From the NCBI GenBank assembly GCA_030650265.1, contig JAUSEJ010000905.1, positions 1 through 18,528 on the forward strand: 18,528 nt of DNA. The letters run 5' to 3'. The position numbers were made by a program, and so were the translations under genes. Positions within the stretch are counted from its first letter, which is position 1, and every line of letters begins with the position of its first letter. Of the stretch, positions 1-6,643 are shown in pieces. The notes under the pieces were generated by a model. The model made no database searches. It saw only the letters and a list, made by a program, of their open reading frames with translations, and was not told the DNA's origin. The DNA is from Dehalococcoidia bacterium (GTDB taxonomy: Bacteria > Chloroflexota > Dehalococcoidia > JACPQF01).

Positions 1-392
1 GTTGCCTTTCCTGTTTCTACCACGAAAGTGAAAGGCCCTGCCGTACCATTGGCAGGAATGCTCTTGGCAAGCCATGATGCCGATTGAAGGCTTGTGCCAG
101 CGCCCTCGAAGCCACGGAACCAACTTCCTTCAGGCGTGTCCAGGGCTCTTACGAATTTGCTGCCTTCAGGGACGCTGCCGGCGACAAAAATGTCCTGCAC
201 CGGTTCTGAACTCACGTTCTTCAGTGATATACTGTAGATTGCCGTGTTGCCCCTCAAGCTTGCCGACATGCTCGCCTCGATGTTAGGCCCACCTGCTGCA
301 GCACCCTGACCAAAAGCCGCAACCGACCAGACCAACGAGAATGCAACCGCGAGTCCGAGAACGGCCAGTAGCCGTTTCCAATTCCCGATCAT
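1..392 (-). CDS. Exported protein of unknown function, N-terminal part (runs off left edge)
   Basis: The frame is open on the minus strand from an ATG at 390-392 down to base 1, giving about 130 codons without a stop, so the gene is cut by the window edge. A good Shine-Dalgarno (GGAGG, complement of 401-405) lies 8 nt upstream. Residues 1-29 form a classical signal peptide: basic MIGNWKR, a hydrophobic stretch LLAVLGLAVAFSLVWSVAAFG, then QGAAAG with a plausible cleavage after the alanines. The mature part contains a beta-rich segment (IYSISLKNVSSEPVQDIFVAGSVPEG) that resembles the DUF11/conserved-repeat type of extracellular beta-sandwich, in which LKN.S....DI.V...VP.G is a common pattern. 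This domain assignment is by eye only. It is divergent from the histidine kinase gene across a 270-bp control region. No function can be assigned. Confidence 0.8.
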   Translation of the reverse strand, partial: MIGNWKRLLAVLGLAVAFSLVWSVAAFGQGAAAGGPNIEASMSASLRGNTAIYSISLKNVSSEPVQDIFVAGSVPEGSKFVRALDTPEGSWFRGFEGAGTSLQSASWLAKSIPANGTAGPFTFVVETGKA

Positions 393-500
393 TTCGCTTT
401 CCTCCAGATGTTACTAGCGCGCTTATTATCGCCTTCATGACCGCCTTGTTTTGCTGTTGCCGAGGCTACTATGGACCTCGCTCCGGTTCAACCCCGGTAG

Positions 501-533
501 TATAATGCCCGAAGGTTACAATTAAGGTTACAA
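501..533. promoter_or_regulatory. Tandem GTTACAA direct repeats next to a TATAAT-like box
   Basis: GGTTACAA occurs at 514-521 and again at 526-533, a 12-bp period, and a third GTTACAA lies at 587-593. Read on the minus strand, the paired repeats end 11 bp before a TATACT-like -10 (around 502-507). That matches the placement of tandem OmpR/PhoB-type activator boxes, which replace a weak -35. A perfect TATAAT is also present on the plus strand at 501-506, but without a recognisable -35. The repeats probably bind a regulator of the divergent exported-protein and kinase genes. The identity of the regulator is unknown, and the PhoB-like reading is an inference from spacing only. Confidence 0.4.
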
Positions 534-564
534 GAGGCTAGACTTCTCGAAAGGACCAACCATT

Positions 565-578
565 GTGAACTTTTTCAC
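565..578. repeat. Short inverted repeat GTGAA-N4-TTCAC
   Basis: A perfect 5-bp dyad with a 4-nt centre lies 27 bp upstream of the -35 box proposed for the histidine kinase gene. The size and position suit a regulator half-site pair. It is short enough to arise by chance in an AT-rich intergenic stretch. Confidence 0.3.
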
Positions 579-604
579 ATGGGCTAGTTACAATGAGCTA
601 CCGA

Positions 605-633
605 TTGTGGTTATGCATACTTTCTGCTATTAT
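605..633 (+). promoter_or_regulatory. Sigma70-like promoter for the histidine kinase / response regulator pair
   Basis: TTGTGG (605-610), a 17-bp spacer and TATTAT (628-633). The -10 matches 5 of 6 consensus bases and the -35 matches 3 of 6. Transcription would begin near 640, leaving a leader of about 23 nt before the ATG at 663. The spacing is ideal and the position is right, but there is no experimental support. Confidence 0.5.
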
Positions 634-662
634 GACTATGTAGCGGCGTGATGTGATTCCAG

Positions 663-2855
663 ATGAAGGGGTCCGGAATAGTCAGGGTGGTGATTTCTTT
701 GGCAACCCTCTCCGCATTCTTTAGCTCAAATGTGATACTGGTTTTCTTTGTATACGGACTGGCCTTCTTTATGATGGGGCTCGCCGTGGCACTGGAGGCA
801 AGGCGCTCCTCCGATCTAACCCTATCGTCGAGTCTTCCCTACCTCGCAATCTTCGCTTTGCTTCATGGCCTCGGCCAATGGACTGAAATGTTCCTTATCA
901 TAACGCCACACGTGCCAGGAATGAACTGGGATGTCACAGTCCTCGGATTCATAAAGTCGATTCTGCTAGCAATCTCGATGGTCTTTCTGGTCCAGTTCGG
1001 CGCCGACCTAATCGGTCGTTCTTACCGGGCTTACTTCTGGATGCGTTGGCTTGCCGCCGGACTTCTCCTTTTCTGGGTTGGCACCACAATTTTAATACCT
1101 ATGTTTTCATCTCCGTCAGGCGAGCACCAGGTCGTGACCACTGCGTGTCTTCGCTGCCACACGAATCAGCTAAAGGTGGATATTACCGGCGGTGGTTGGA
1201 TTCCGACTGCCGATGTGGCGGCGCGCTATATCCTGTACCTGCCGGGGTCCATCCTTGCGGCGCTGGCTCTCGCCCTTCATGGAAGATCACTTGCCAGGCG
1301 AATGAAGCACATTAGGGCGGATCGTGATTGCTACCTGGCTGCCGCAGGCTTTGCCGCCAACGCCTTCTTTGCCGGGTTGATCATTCCGCCGGTGCCCAAC
1401 TTCCCGGATTGGCTGCCCGACTACGATTCGTTTTTTACTGTCGTCGGTGTCCCCCCTCAGCTCTTCCGGACCGCCTTCGCCCTGTTCATCGCCTTCTTCA
1501 TAGTGCGCGTTCTGCGCATCTTCGAGGTCGCCCAGCAACGACAATTGGAGGCGGCGCACGAGCTGCGGTTCACGGCGCAGCAAGAGGCGCTGGAAATTCA
1601 GCGGCGCGCCCAGGCCGAGATTGAAAGCTGGAATCGGGAGCTTGAGAACAGAGTGCAGCAGAGAACTACTGAGATCCAACAAAGAGAAAAGGAAGCACAG
1701 GCCCTATATGTCGTAGGAACGGAGATCTCCGGCTTACTCGATCTGGGCAAAATCCTTAACTCCGTGGTCGAGAAAGCGACCCAGCTATTAGGCACTGAAG
1801 CAGCCTTACTCGGCCTTTTGGACGAGAAGAGCGGCGAGGTGTTTGTTCAGGCTACCGCCGGTTGCTTTACCGACGCGCTCAAGCAACTCCGGCTCAAAGC
1901 GGGGCAGGGGATCAATGGAAAGATTCTGATAACCGGCTTGCCGATCAGGGTCTTCGATTATGAAACGGACATGAGCATCGATCGCGATAAATATGTGGAA
2001 GACGCTGTAATCGCCGAGGGCTTGCGAGCCCACCTTGGCGTTCCTCTCAAGATTGGCGATCGGACCTTTGGCGCTTTGGTGGTCGCTAGTCGAAGCGCGA
2101 GAACCTTCAGCGATAATGATGAATACCTGCTCATGCGACTGGCAAACCAGGCAGCAATAGCCATTGAGAACACGCGACTCTACGGGGAAGTGCAGAGTAT
2201 GGCCGTTCTCGAAGAGCGCTACCGCATCGCCCGAGAGATGCACGATGGGTTAGCGCAGGTTCTCGGCTATCTAAACCTCAGGGCCAAAAGCGTCGCGGAA
2301 TCGTTGAAGCAGCAGGATACGGAGCAGGCGAAAGCCGATATCAGCGAAATGGATAAGGTTATCCAAGACGCTTACGCCGATGTTAGAGAATCGATACTGA
2401 GCCTGAGGACGGCTACAGGGCCTGGCAAGGGCTTCTTGCCTACTCTCAGCGAATTTCTCCAATTGTTCGCCCAGCAGAGCCGGGTCAGCACTCACCTGGA
2501 TGTGGGAGAAGAAGAGGAGATCCATTTCCCCGAGGCTGTGCAGGTTCAACTGGTCCGGATCATTCAGGAGGCGCTAACGAACGTCAGGAAGCACGCCAGG
2601 GCGTCGACGGCCTGGGTGCGTTTTCGCCGTGACGGCGCCTGGGCCGAGGTCACAGTCGAGGATGATGGACAGGGGTTTGACCCGCTTCTGGTTCCTAAGA
2701 ACGGACTGCACCACATAGGCCTGCAGACCATGAAGGAGCGTGCGGACGGGATTGGGGCCAGCCTGACCATTGCGTCAGCGCTAGATAAGGGTACGAAAGT
2801 AATATTAAGGATACCGATAAGTGGAGAGGGGGCAGTACAAAATGGAGCCACTTAG
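663..2855 (+). CDS. Membrane sensor histidine kinase with CXXCH motif, GAF and HisKA_3/HATPase domains
   Basis: A 730-aa sensor kinase that would autophosphorylate on His and pass phosphate to the regulator encoded next. Residues about 8-288 hold seven or eight hydrophobic helices. The stretch between the helices at about 124-145 and 187-210 carries C162-L-R-C165-H166, a CXXCH c-type haem signature. About 290-345 is a charged coiled coil, and about 350-505 is a GAF domain. HisKA_3 follows, with ERYRIAREMHDGLAQ placing the phospho-acceptor at H527. The HATPase shows the N-box (N640 in QEALTNVRKHA), the G1 box DDGQG (667-671) and GLQTMKERA. ATG 663 is the earliest possible start, because an in-frame TGA lies at 654-656; its ribosome site is poor. 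The gene overlaps the regulator gene by 14 bp, so the two are translationally coupled. The family resembles NarX/DesK-type kinases. The haem idea rests on one motif and on predicted topology. Confidence 0.92.
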   Translation: MKGSGIVRVVISLATLSAFFSSNVILVFFVYGLAFFMMGLAVALEARRSSDLTLSSSLPYLAIFALLHGLGQWTEMFLIITPHVPGMNWDVTVLGFIKSILLAISMVFLVQFGADLIGRSYRAYFWMRWLAAGLLLFWVGTTILIPMFSSPSGEHQVVTTACLRCHTNQLKVDITGGGWIPTADVAARYILYLPGSILAALALALHGRSLARRMKHIRADRDCYLAAAGFAANAFFAGLIIPPVPNFPDWLPDYDSFFTVVGVPPQLFRTAFALFIAFFIVRVLRIFEVAQQRQLEAAHELRFTAQQEALEIQRRAQAEIESWNRELENRVQQRTTEIQQREKEAQALYVVGTEISGLLDLGKILNSVVEKATQLLGTEAALLGLLDEKSGEVFVQATAGCFTDALKQLRLKAGQGINGKILITGLPIRVFDYETDMSIDRDKYVEDAVIAEGLRAHLGVPLKIGDRTFGALVVASRSARTFSDNDEYLLMRLANQAAIAIENTRLYGEVQSMAVLEERYRIAREMHDGLAQVLGYLNLRAKSVAESLKQQDTEQAKADISEMDKVIQDAYADVRESILSLRTATGPGKGFLPTLSEFLQLFAQQSRVSTHLDVGEEEEIHFPEAVQVQLVRIIQEALTNVRKHARASTAWVRFRRDGAWAEVTVEDDGQGFDPLLVPKNGLHHIGLQTMKERADGIGASLTIASALDKGTKVILRIPISGEGAVQNGAT

Positions 2856-3507
2856 AATCCTGTTGGTCGATGACAGTTCTCTGTTCCGCAAGGGCTTACT
2901 CAGCCTACTTTCGAGCAGAGAAGATATGCTTGTGGTCGGAGAAGCAGGCGATGGATTGGAAGCCATTGAGAAGGTTAGGGAGCTATTGCCGGACTTGATC
3001 TTGATGGACATCAACATGCCGCGCTGCAATGGCATTGAGGCTACCAGACATATCAAAGAGGAGTTGCCCTATGCCACGGTCATTATGTTGACCGTTTCCG
3101 ACGACGATCACAATCTGTTTGACGCTATCAAGAATGGCGCCAGAGGCTACCTTCTAAAGAACATGGAACCGGACGACCTTTTCAACCTCCTCGAAGGCGT
3201 GTCGAGAGGAGAGGCGCCGATTTCCCGTATGATGGCGACCAAGATATTGAACGAGTTCGCCATTCGCGCCCGAAAACCAACACCAGTGGCGTCTCCCGGC
3301 AGCGTTCTGACCCCCAGAGAAATGGAGGTATTGCGCCTGGTTACGGCCGGCATGAGTAATAAGGAGATCGCCTCCAACCTGATCATTACGGAAAACACAG
3401 TGAAGAACCATCTGCGCAATATTCTGGAGAAACTCCACTTACAAAATCGGGTGCAGGTAGCGGCTCACGCCCTCAGAGAGGGGATGCTCGACGACGATAA
3501 GGTATGA
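2842..3507 (+). CDS. NarL/LuxR-family response regulator
   Basis: A 221-aa cytoplasmic DNA-binding partner of the upstream kinase. The receiver domain (about 1-120) has the acidic pair D10/D11, phospho-acceptor D56 in LILMDINMP, the switch residue in VIMLTVSDDD, and the conserved lysine in YLLKN. A linker leads to a C-terminal LuxR-type helix-turn-helix (LTPREMEVLRLVTAGMSNKE and following, about 155-215). ATG 2842 is preferred because a purine-rich GGAGAGGGGG lies just upstream. A GTG at 2821 in the same frame would add seven residues (MERGQYK) that are not part of the receiver fold. The gene begins inside the kinase gene and is followed by a strong hairpin. Its targets are unknown; the repeats at 514-533 and 587-593 are candidates for autoregulation. 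Confidence 0.93.
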   Translation: MEPLRILLVDDSSLFRKGLLSLLSSREDMLVVGEAGDGLEAIEKVRELLPDLILMDINMPRCNGIEATRHIKEELPYATVIMLTVSDDDHNLFDAIKNGARGYLLKNMEPDDLFNLLEGVSRGEAPISRMMATKILNEFAIRARKPTPVASPGSVLTPREMEVLRLVTAGMSNKEIASNLIITENTVKNHLRNILEKLHLQNRVQVAAHALREGMLDDDKV

Positions 3508-3531
3508 TTTGTAGACTGATGTTCCGCATCC

Positions 3532-3566
3532 GTAGGGGGCGTCCTTCAACTGAGGGACGCCCCTAC
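3532..3566. terminator. Hairpin terminator between convergent genes
   Basis: GTAGGGGGCGTCC (3532-3544) pairs with GGGACGCCCCTAC (3554-3566) over about 12 bp with one bulged G and a 9-nt loop. A T-rich run (TTTCGCCTTTT) follows on the plus strand. It sits between the response regulator and the convergent HIT gene, so it probably ends transcription from the left, and perhaps from both sides. Its GC-rich form also resembles dispersed palindromic repeats. Confidence 0.7.
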
Positions 3567-3583
3567 TTTCGCCTTTTGACCGG

Positions 3584-3922
3584 TTAGAGACCGCCCAGCT
3601 TCTCGCCGCCCAACAGGTGCACATGCAGGTGCTGAACCTCCTGGCCCGAATCCGGGCCGGCGTTGGTTACCAACCGATACCCGCTCGCCGCGATACCCTC
3701 TTGTTTCGCCAGACCATTGGCTACCTCTACCAGACTAGATAGCAAGCCAGAATGCTGTGGACCAATGTCGGCGATAGACGTGATGTGCTCCCGCGGCACG
3801 ACCAGAATGTGCACGCGCGCCTTTGGATAGATATCCGGGAATGCGACAACCAGACCATCGTCATATATCAGACTGCCCGGTATGTCTCCCCGAATTATCC
3901 TACAGAAAATGCAGTCAGCCAT
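3584..3922 (-). CDS. HIT-family (HINT-like) nucleotide-binding hydrolase
   Basis: A 112-aa protein, the normal length for the branch of the histidine-triad family that hydrolyses nucleoside phosphoramidates or related nucleotidyl compounds in the cytosol. It begins MADCIFCRII with the C4xxC7 pair seen in zinc-binding HINT proteins. It has the ARVHILVVPREH strand (H38, H46) and ends in the diagnostic triad H98-L-H100-V-H102 followed by LLGG; the middle histidine (H100) is the expected nucleophile. ATG at 3920-3922 is supported by an excellent AGGAGGG 5 nt upstream (complement of 3928-3934). The gene stands alone, transcribed from its own promoter away from the large plus-strand operon. The exact substrate cannot be read from sequence. 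Confidence 0.95.
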   Translation of the reverse strand: MADCIFCRIIRGDIPGSLIYDDGLVVAFPDIYPKARVHILVVPREHITSIADIGPQHSGLLSSLVEVANGLAKQEGIAASGYRLVTNAGPDSGQEVQHLHVHLLGGEKLGGL

Positions 3923-3965
3923 TAAGCCCTCCTAGTATCTCAATTGCTCACGACAGGCTGCTTCC

Positions 3966-3994
3966 ACTTTAGCACCGGTTACCGGTGGTGTCAA
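3966..3994 (-). promoter_or_regulatory. Promoter of the HIT gene with a palindromic operator in its spacer
   Basis: On the minus strand, TTGACA (complement of 3989-3994, perfect consensus) is followed by a 17-bp spacer and TAAAGT (complement of 3966-3971, 4 of 6 matches). Transcription would begin near 3959, about 37 nt before the ATG. The spacer holds a perfect palindrome, CACCGG-TTA-CCGGTG, at 3973-3987. An operator between -35 and -10 is typical of steric repression, or of MerR-type control, although MerR spacers are usually 19-20 bp. No regulator gene for it is recognisable nearby. Confidence 0.6.
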
Positions 3995-4120
3995 CTCGCT
4001 TCTGCTCTTGCGCCATATCATACATCGATGCGCGCTTTGCTACTAGTCAAGGCGCCTTTGAGGAACAGGACCCCTCTGGCAGCCACACTTTTTGTGTTTT
4101 CTCTGTGTCGGAGGTATTCT

Positions 4121-4234
4121 ATGGGGGAAGCGTCGCTGAGACAATACCGGTGCCCATATCATGGGGTGCATTTTCGCCGAGACGATGGACCGGCAGTCAA
4201 AGCCATGACTTCATGGTCGAACTCCGGGAGGTGA
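4121..4234 (+). CDS. Possible 37-aa small protein with a CPYHG motif
   Basis: The ATG at 4121 has a strong GGAGGT (4110-4115) 5 nt upstream. The ORF ends at a TGA (4232-4234) that lies inside the Shine-Dalgarno of the next gene, whose ATG follows 6 nt later. That geometry is typical of translational coupling. The peptide is basic and contains YRCPYHGVHF. CPYHG resembles the second ligand box of Rieske iron-sulphur proteins, but the first CxH box is missing, so it cannot be a working Rieske domain. It could be a metal-binding microprotein, a leader peptide tuning translation of the operon, or a remnant of a longer gene. Most of the support comes from the ribosome site and spacing. Confidence 0.45.
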   Translation: MGEASLRQYRCPYHGVHFRRDDGPAVKAMTSWSNSGR

Positions 4235-4240
4235 TCCGTC

Positions 4241-4618
4241 ATGCTCAAGCGCCTGGTACTACTACTTGGCCTGACGTTCGTCGCTCTAGTGGCTGGATTG
4301 ACCATAGTTCCTTCGCTTCTGGGACTCGGAAACCTGGCCGATACCGCCTCCAACGTGTGCGACCGTCGCGTCGAAGCGTTTGTGAGTTCCGGGGCGCTGC
4401 TACCTGTTGCGGCGTCGAGCATCGCGGGAGTTCTGCTTGGATCGCTGCTTTTCTGGAAACCCGAGCGAGGAGAGCAGGAGCGCAATGATCCGGATCAGAC
4501 ACGCTTCTGCACCAATTGTGGAACGGGCAACGAGCCGGATTGGGTCTTGTGTCCTTTCTGCGGCCAAAGCGTCAGGCCCGTTAAGCAGACGTCCGGTGAG
4601 ACCATTTCTGATGATTAA
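4241..4618 (+). CDS. Small membrane protein with C-terminal zinc ribbon
   Basis: A 125-aa protein of unknown function. Residues about 3-28 and 51-72 are hydrophobic helices. The C-terminal tail holds C90-TN-C93 and C104-PF-C107, a four-cysteine zinc ribbon of the kind found in many small bacterial membrane proteins. If the N-terminus is inside, the ribbon is cytoplasmic and the short loop with C40 faces outward. The start is certain: GGAGGTGAT, a near-perfect match to the 16S rRNA tail, lies 5 nt before the ATG. The gene opens the run that leads to the DUF2318 protein and ABC transporter 46 bp downstream, so a role in assembly or sensing for that complex is possible but unproven. It could equally be a general membrane-associated adaptor. 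Confidence 0.82.
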   Translation: MLKRLVLLLGLTFVALVAGLTIVPSLLGLGNLADTASNVCDRRVEAFVSSGALLPVAASSIAGVLLGSLLFWKPERGEQERNDPDQTRFCTNCGTGNEPDWVLCPFCGQSVRPVKQTSGETISDD

Positions 4619-4664
4619 GGGTAGCTCCCCCAAACAAGAACCAGTAAAGTGAGGACGAGTTAAC

Positions 4665-5396
4665 ATGCCAGGTAAAGAATCAAGAGACCACAGGTCAACA
4701 TCATCAACGCCCGGGACTGCGAGACAGTCAGACGCTCGTGACCGGACAGCGGGTAGGGGTCAGGGGTCAGGAGTCAGGAGTCAGGCCCCGGTTTCCCGAC
4801 CTCCGACCCCCGGCCCCCGACCCCCGGCTCCCAGCCGGCTGGAGGAGTTGAGGACTTCCAAGCGGGAGCAATTCGTCACCGACCCTTCTTCCGGCAAGAG
4901 TCGGAAGGTCTGGCTATACGTCGCCGTGCCGGCCGCCTTTGTTGTGATTGTCGGCATCGTGTTCTTCTCCGGCGTCGGCGGCAGCGCCGGGAGCGACGCG
5001 GGAGCGAGTGTCAGGCGAAGCAGCGGCGTATTCACCGAAGTGAAACCGGACAACGGACTGGTAAAGATCAGTACTAGCACCTTCCAGGACAACAAGGCCC
5101 ATTTCTACACCTACAAGATAGGCGGCAAGGACATCGACTTCTTCGTGATGAAGAGCGCTGATGGCGTCATCAGAGCGGCCATCGATTCCTGCGATGTTTG
5201 CTTTGCCGCTAAGAAGGGCTATCATCAGGAGGGCGACGAGATGGTCTGCAACAACTGTGGCCAGCGCTTCCCGTCGGTCAAGATAAACGAAGTCAGTGGC
5301 GGCTGCAACCCGGCGCCACTGGCACGCACTGTCGAAGGCGATTCGCTCATCATCAAAGACAAAGACCTGGCCGCCACCGGCTCCCAGTACTTCTAG
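4665..5396 (+). CDS. DUF2318-type Cys-rich membrane-anchored protein
   Basis: A 243-aa protein. Residues 1-80 are cytoplasmic, low-complexity and rich in Pro, Arg, Ser and Gly. About 82-103 is a single membrane anchor (VWLYVAVPAAFVVIVGIVFF), and about 120-243 is an outer-face domain. That domain has C176-DV-C179, then C195-NN-C198 in GDEMVCNNCGQRFPSVKINE, then C214 in GGCNP. This is the pattern of the C-terminal domain of DUF2318 proteins, which are linked with FTR1/P19 iron uptake and are suspected to bind iron or an iron-sulphur centre. Most family members carry several helices; this one keeps only the soluble Cys domain behind one anchor. It precedes the ABC genes, as DUF2318 does in the Campylobacter P19 locus. 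The N-terminal tail is partly encoded by a palindromic heptamer repeat (4756-4828). Metal or cluster binding is inferred. Confidence 0.8.
   Translation: MPGKESRDHRSTSSTPGTARQSDARDRTAGRGQGSGVRSQAPVSRPPTPGPRPPAPSRLEELRTSKREQFVTDPSSGKSRKVWLYVAVPAAFVVIVGIVFFSGVGGSAGSDAGASVRRSSGVFTEVKPDNGLVKISTSTFQDNKAHFYTYKIGGKDIDFFVMKSADGVIRAAIDSCDVCFAAKKGYHQEGDEMVCNNCGQRFPSVKINEVSGGCNPAPLARTVEGDSLIIKDKDLAATGSQYF
4756..4828. repeat. Heptamer-based inverted repeat inside the DUF2318 gene
   Basis: Four tandem copies of a 7-mer GGRGTCA run from 4756 to 4783. They are followed by four copies of the roughly complementary 7-mer CYCCGRC at 4801-4828, so the block can fold back with about one mismatch per heptad. It encodes the GQGSGVRSQ...RPPTPGPRPP part of the cytoplasmic tail and does not disturb the frame. 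Heptad G-rich/C-rich palindromes of this look are, from memory, dispersed in many environmental bacterial genomes. No other copy was found in this window. Confidence 0.7.
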
Positions 5397-5467
5397 GCGG
5401 TCAGCCAGTCAGTGGCAACTAGAGCGGGTCCGGTTGAGGGTTCTCCCATGATTCGTAAGGTAACGCT

Positions 5468-6625
5468 ATGAGACTCATCGATATCTCGCTAAACAACCTC
5501 CGACGACGCAAGGGCAGGATACTGTTTCTTGCTCTGGGCATCGTCATGGGAGTGGGAACGGTGGTCGCCCTCATCTCTATCACCATAGCCATGAAGGCCG
5601 ACATCGAAGACAAGATTGACCAGTTTGGCGCCAACATTGTCGTCACCCCTGACTCAGACGAGCTTGCTCTCAGCTATGGGGGGGTCGCTGTGGCCAGCGC
5701 CGCGGTAGACGCAAGGGAACTGACGATGGCCGACGCGGCGAGGATCAGAACAATCCCAAACAAGGCCAACATTGCCAACGTCGCACCGAAGCTGATCGGT
5801 GAAGTCAACGTGAACGGGTCTCAGGCCATGCTGGTCGGGGTGGACTTTCCATCTGAGTTCTTTCTCAAGAAATGGTGGAAGCTGGACGGGGAAGACCCTG
5901 CCGAGCCCGACCAGATTATCGCCGGTAGCGCCATCGCCAGATCTCTCGATCTTAGACCAGGCGGCGTTGTGAAAATCGATGGCAACGCCTTCAAGCTTGC
6001 CGGCGTTTTGCAAGAGACCGGTCTTCAAGATGACAACGCTATCTTCGCCGAGATCGGACGAACTCAGAGGCTCCTCAACAAACCTGATGCCGTATCTTTC
6101 ATCGAAGTAAGCGCCCTCTGTCGGGCCTGCCCTATTGAGGACATAACGCACCAAATCGGGGACGCAATCCCTGGAGCCAGAGTCTCCGCTCTAAGTTTCG
6201 CCATCAAATCAAGGGAGGCGACAGTCTCTCAGCTAATGAGTTTCTCCATCGCCCTTTCGGTGGTCGTCATCATCATCGGCGCGCTTATCGTCTTCATCAC
6301 CATGGTCTCTTCGGTAAACGAGCGGACGAGGGAAATCGGCATCTTCCGCTCTACCGGCTTCCGCAAGACACACGTGATTCGAATCATTCTGGTCGAAGCG
6401 TTGATTGTAAGCTTCGGCAGCGGCGTGATGGGCTGGGTCATCGGCATGGGAGGAAGCTGGCTCCTCGGCCCGGGAATTGCCAATTTAGACACAGGTGTTG
6501 AGTTCAACCCCTTGCTAACGGCCGGGGCAATCGGACTGTCAATCACAATAGGTCTGGCGAGCAGCGTCTATCCGGCTTTGCGTGCCTCGAACCTCGATCC
6601 ATCCGAGGCGCTGCGGTTTATCTAG
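5468..6625 (+). CDS. MacB/FtsX-like ABC transporter permease (permease 1)
   Basis: A 385-aa permease with the MacB fold: an N-terminal basic cap (MRLIDISLNNLRRRKGR), TM1 at about 17-40, a large outer-face MacB_PCD-like domain (about 45-255), and an FtsX domain with three helices (about 256-380) carrying the conserved VNERTREIGIFRSTGFRKTHV coupling segment. It ends in LDPSEALRF, standard for the family. The outer domain contains C218-RA-C221-P in EVSALCRACPIEDI; the paralogous permease encoded at 7324 has no cysteine at this point. The ATG has AAGG 7 nt upstream. With the ATPase and second permease it should form a heterodimeric type VII ABC machine, which usually performs mechanotransmission or extrusion rather than plain import. 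The close match in order to Campylobacter cj1661-cj1663 suggests an iron-related role. Confidence 0.92.
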   Translation: MRLIDISLNNLRRRKGRILFLALGIVMGVGTVVALISITIAMKADIEDKIDQFGANIVVTPDSDELALSYGGVAVASAAVDARELTMADAARIRTIPNKANIANVAPKLIGEVNVNGSQAMLVGVDFPSEFFLKKWWKLDGEDPAEPDQIIAGSAIARSLDLRPGGVVKIDGNAFKLAGVLQETGLQDDNAIFAEIGRTQRLLNKPDAVSFIEVSALCRACPIEDITHQIGDAIPGARVSALSFAIKSREATVSQLMSFSIALSVVVIIIGALIVFITMVSSVNERTREIGIFRSTGFRKTHVIRIILVEALIVSFGSGVMGWVIGMGGSWLLGPGIANLDTGVEFNPLLTAGAIGLSITIGLASSVYPALRASNLDPSEALRFI

Positions 6626-6643
6626 CCATGAGGTGTCAGGCAA

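Noticed and set aside
501..506. Perfect TATAAT on the plus strand as the kinase promoter
   Set aside because: No -35 lies at a workable distance, and the promoter at 605-633 is better placed; it is kept only as part of the repeat region.
3944..4120. N-terminal extension of the 37-aa small ORF starting at 3944, containing a C-F-H that could complete a Rieske motif
   Set aside because: The distance between the CxH and CxxH boxes is far too long for a Rieske fold, and the extension overlaps the HIT promoter.
3985..4488. 167-aa plus-strand frame across the zinc-ribbon gene start
   Set aside because: It overlaps the zinc-ribbon gene in another frame, has no ribosome site, and its composition is not protein-like. 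The 4241 start has a near-perfect ribosome site.
4756..4828. CRISPR array
   Set aside because: The units are 7 bp with no unique spacers, and the second half is the complement of the first; it is a palindromic repeat.
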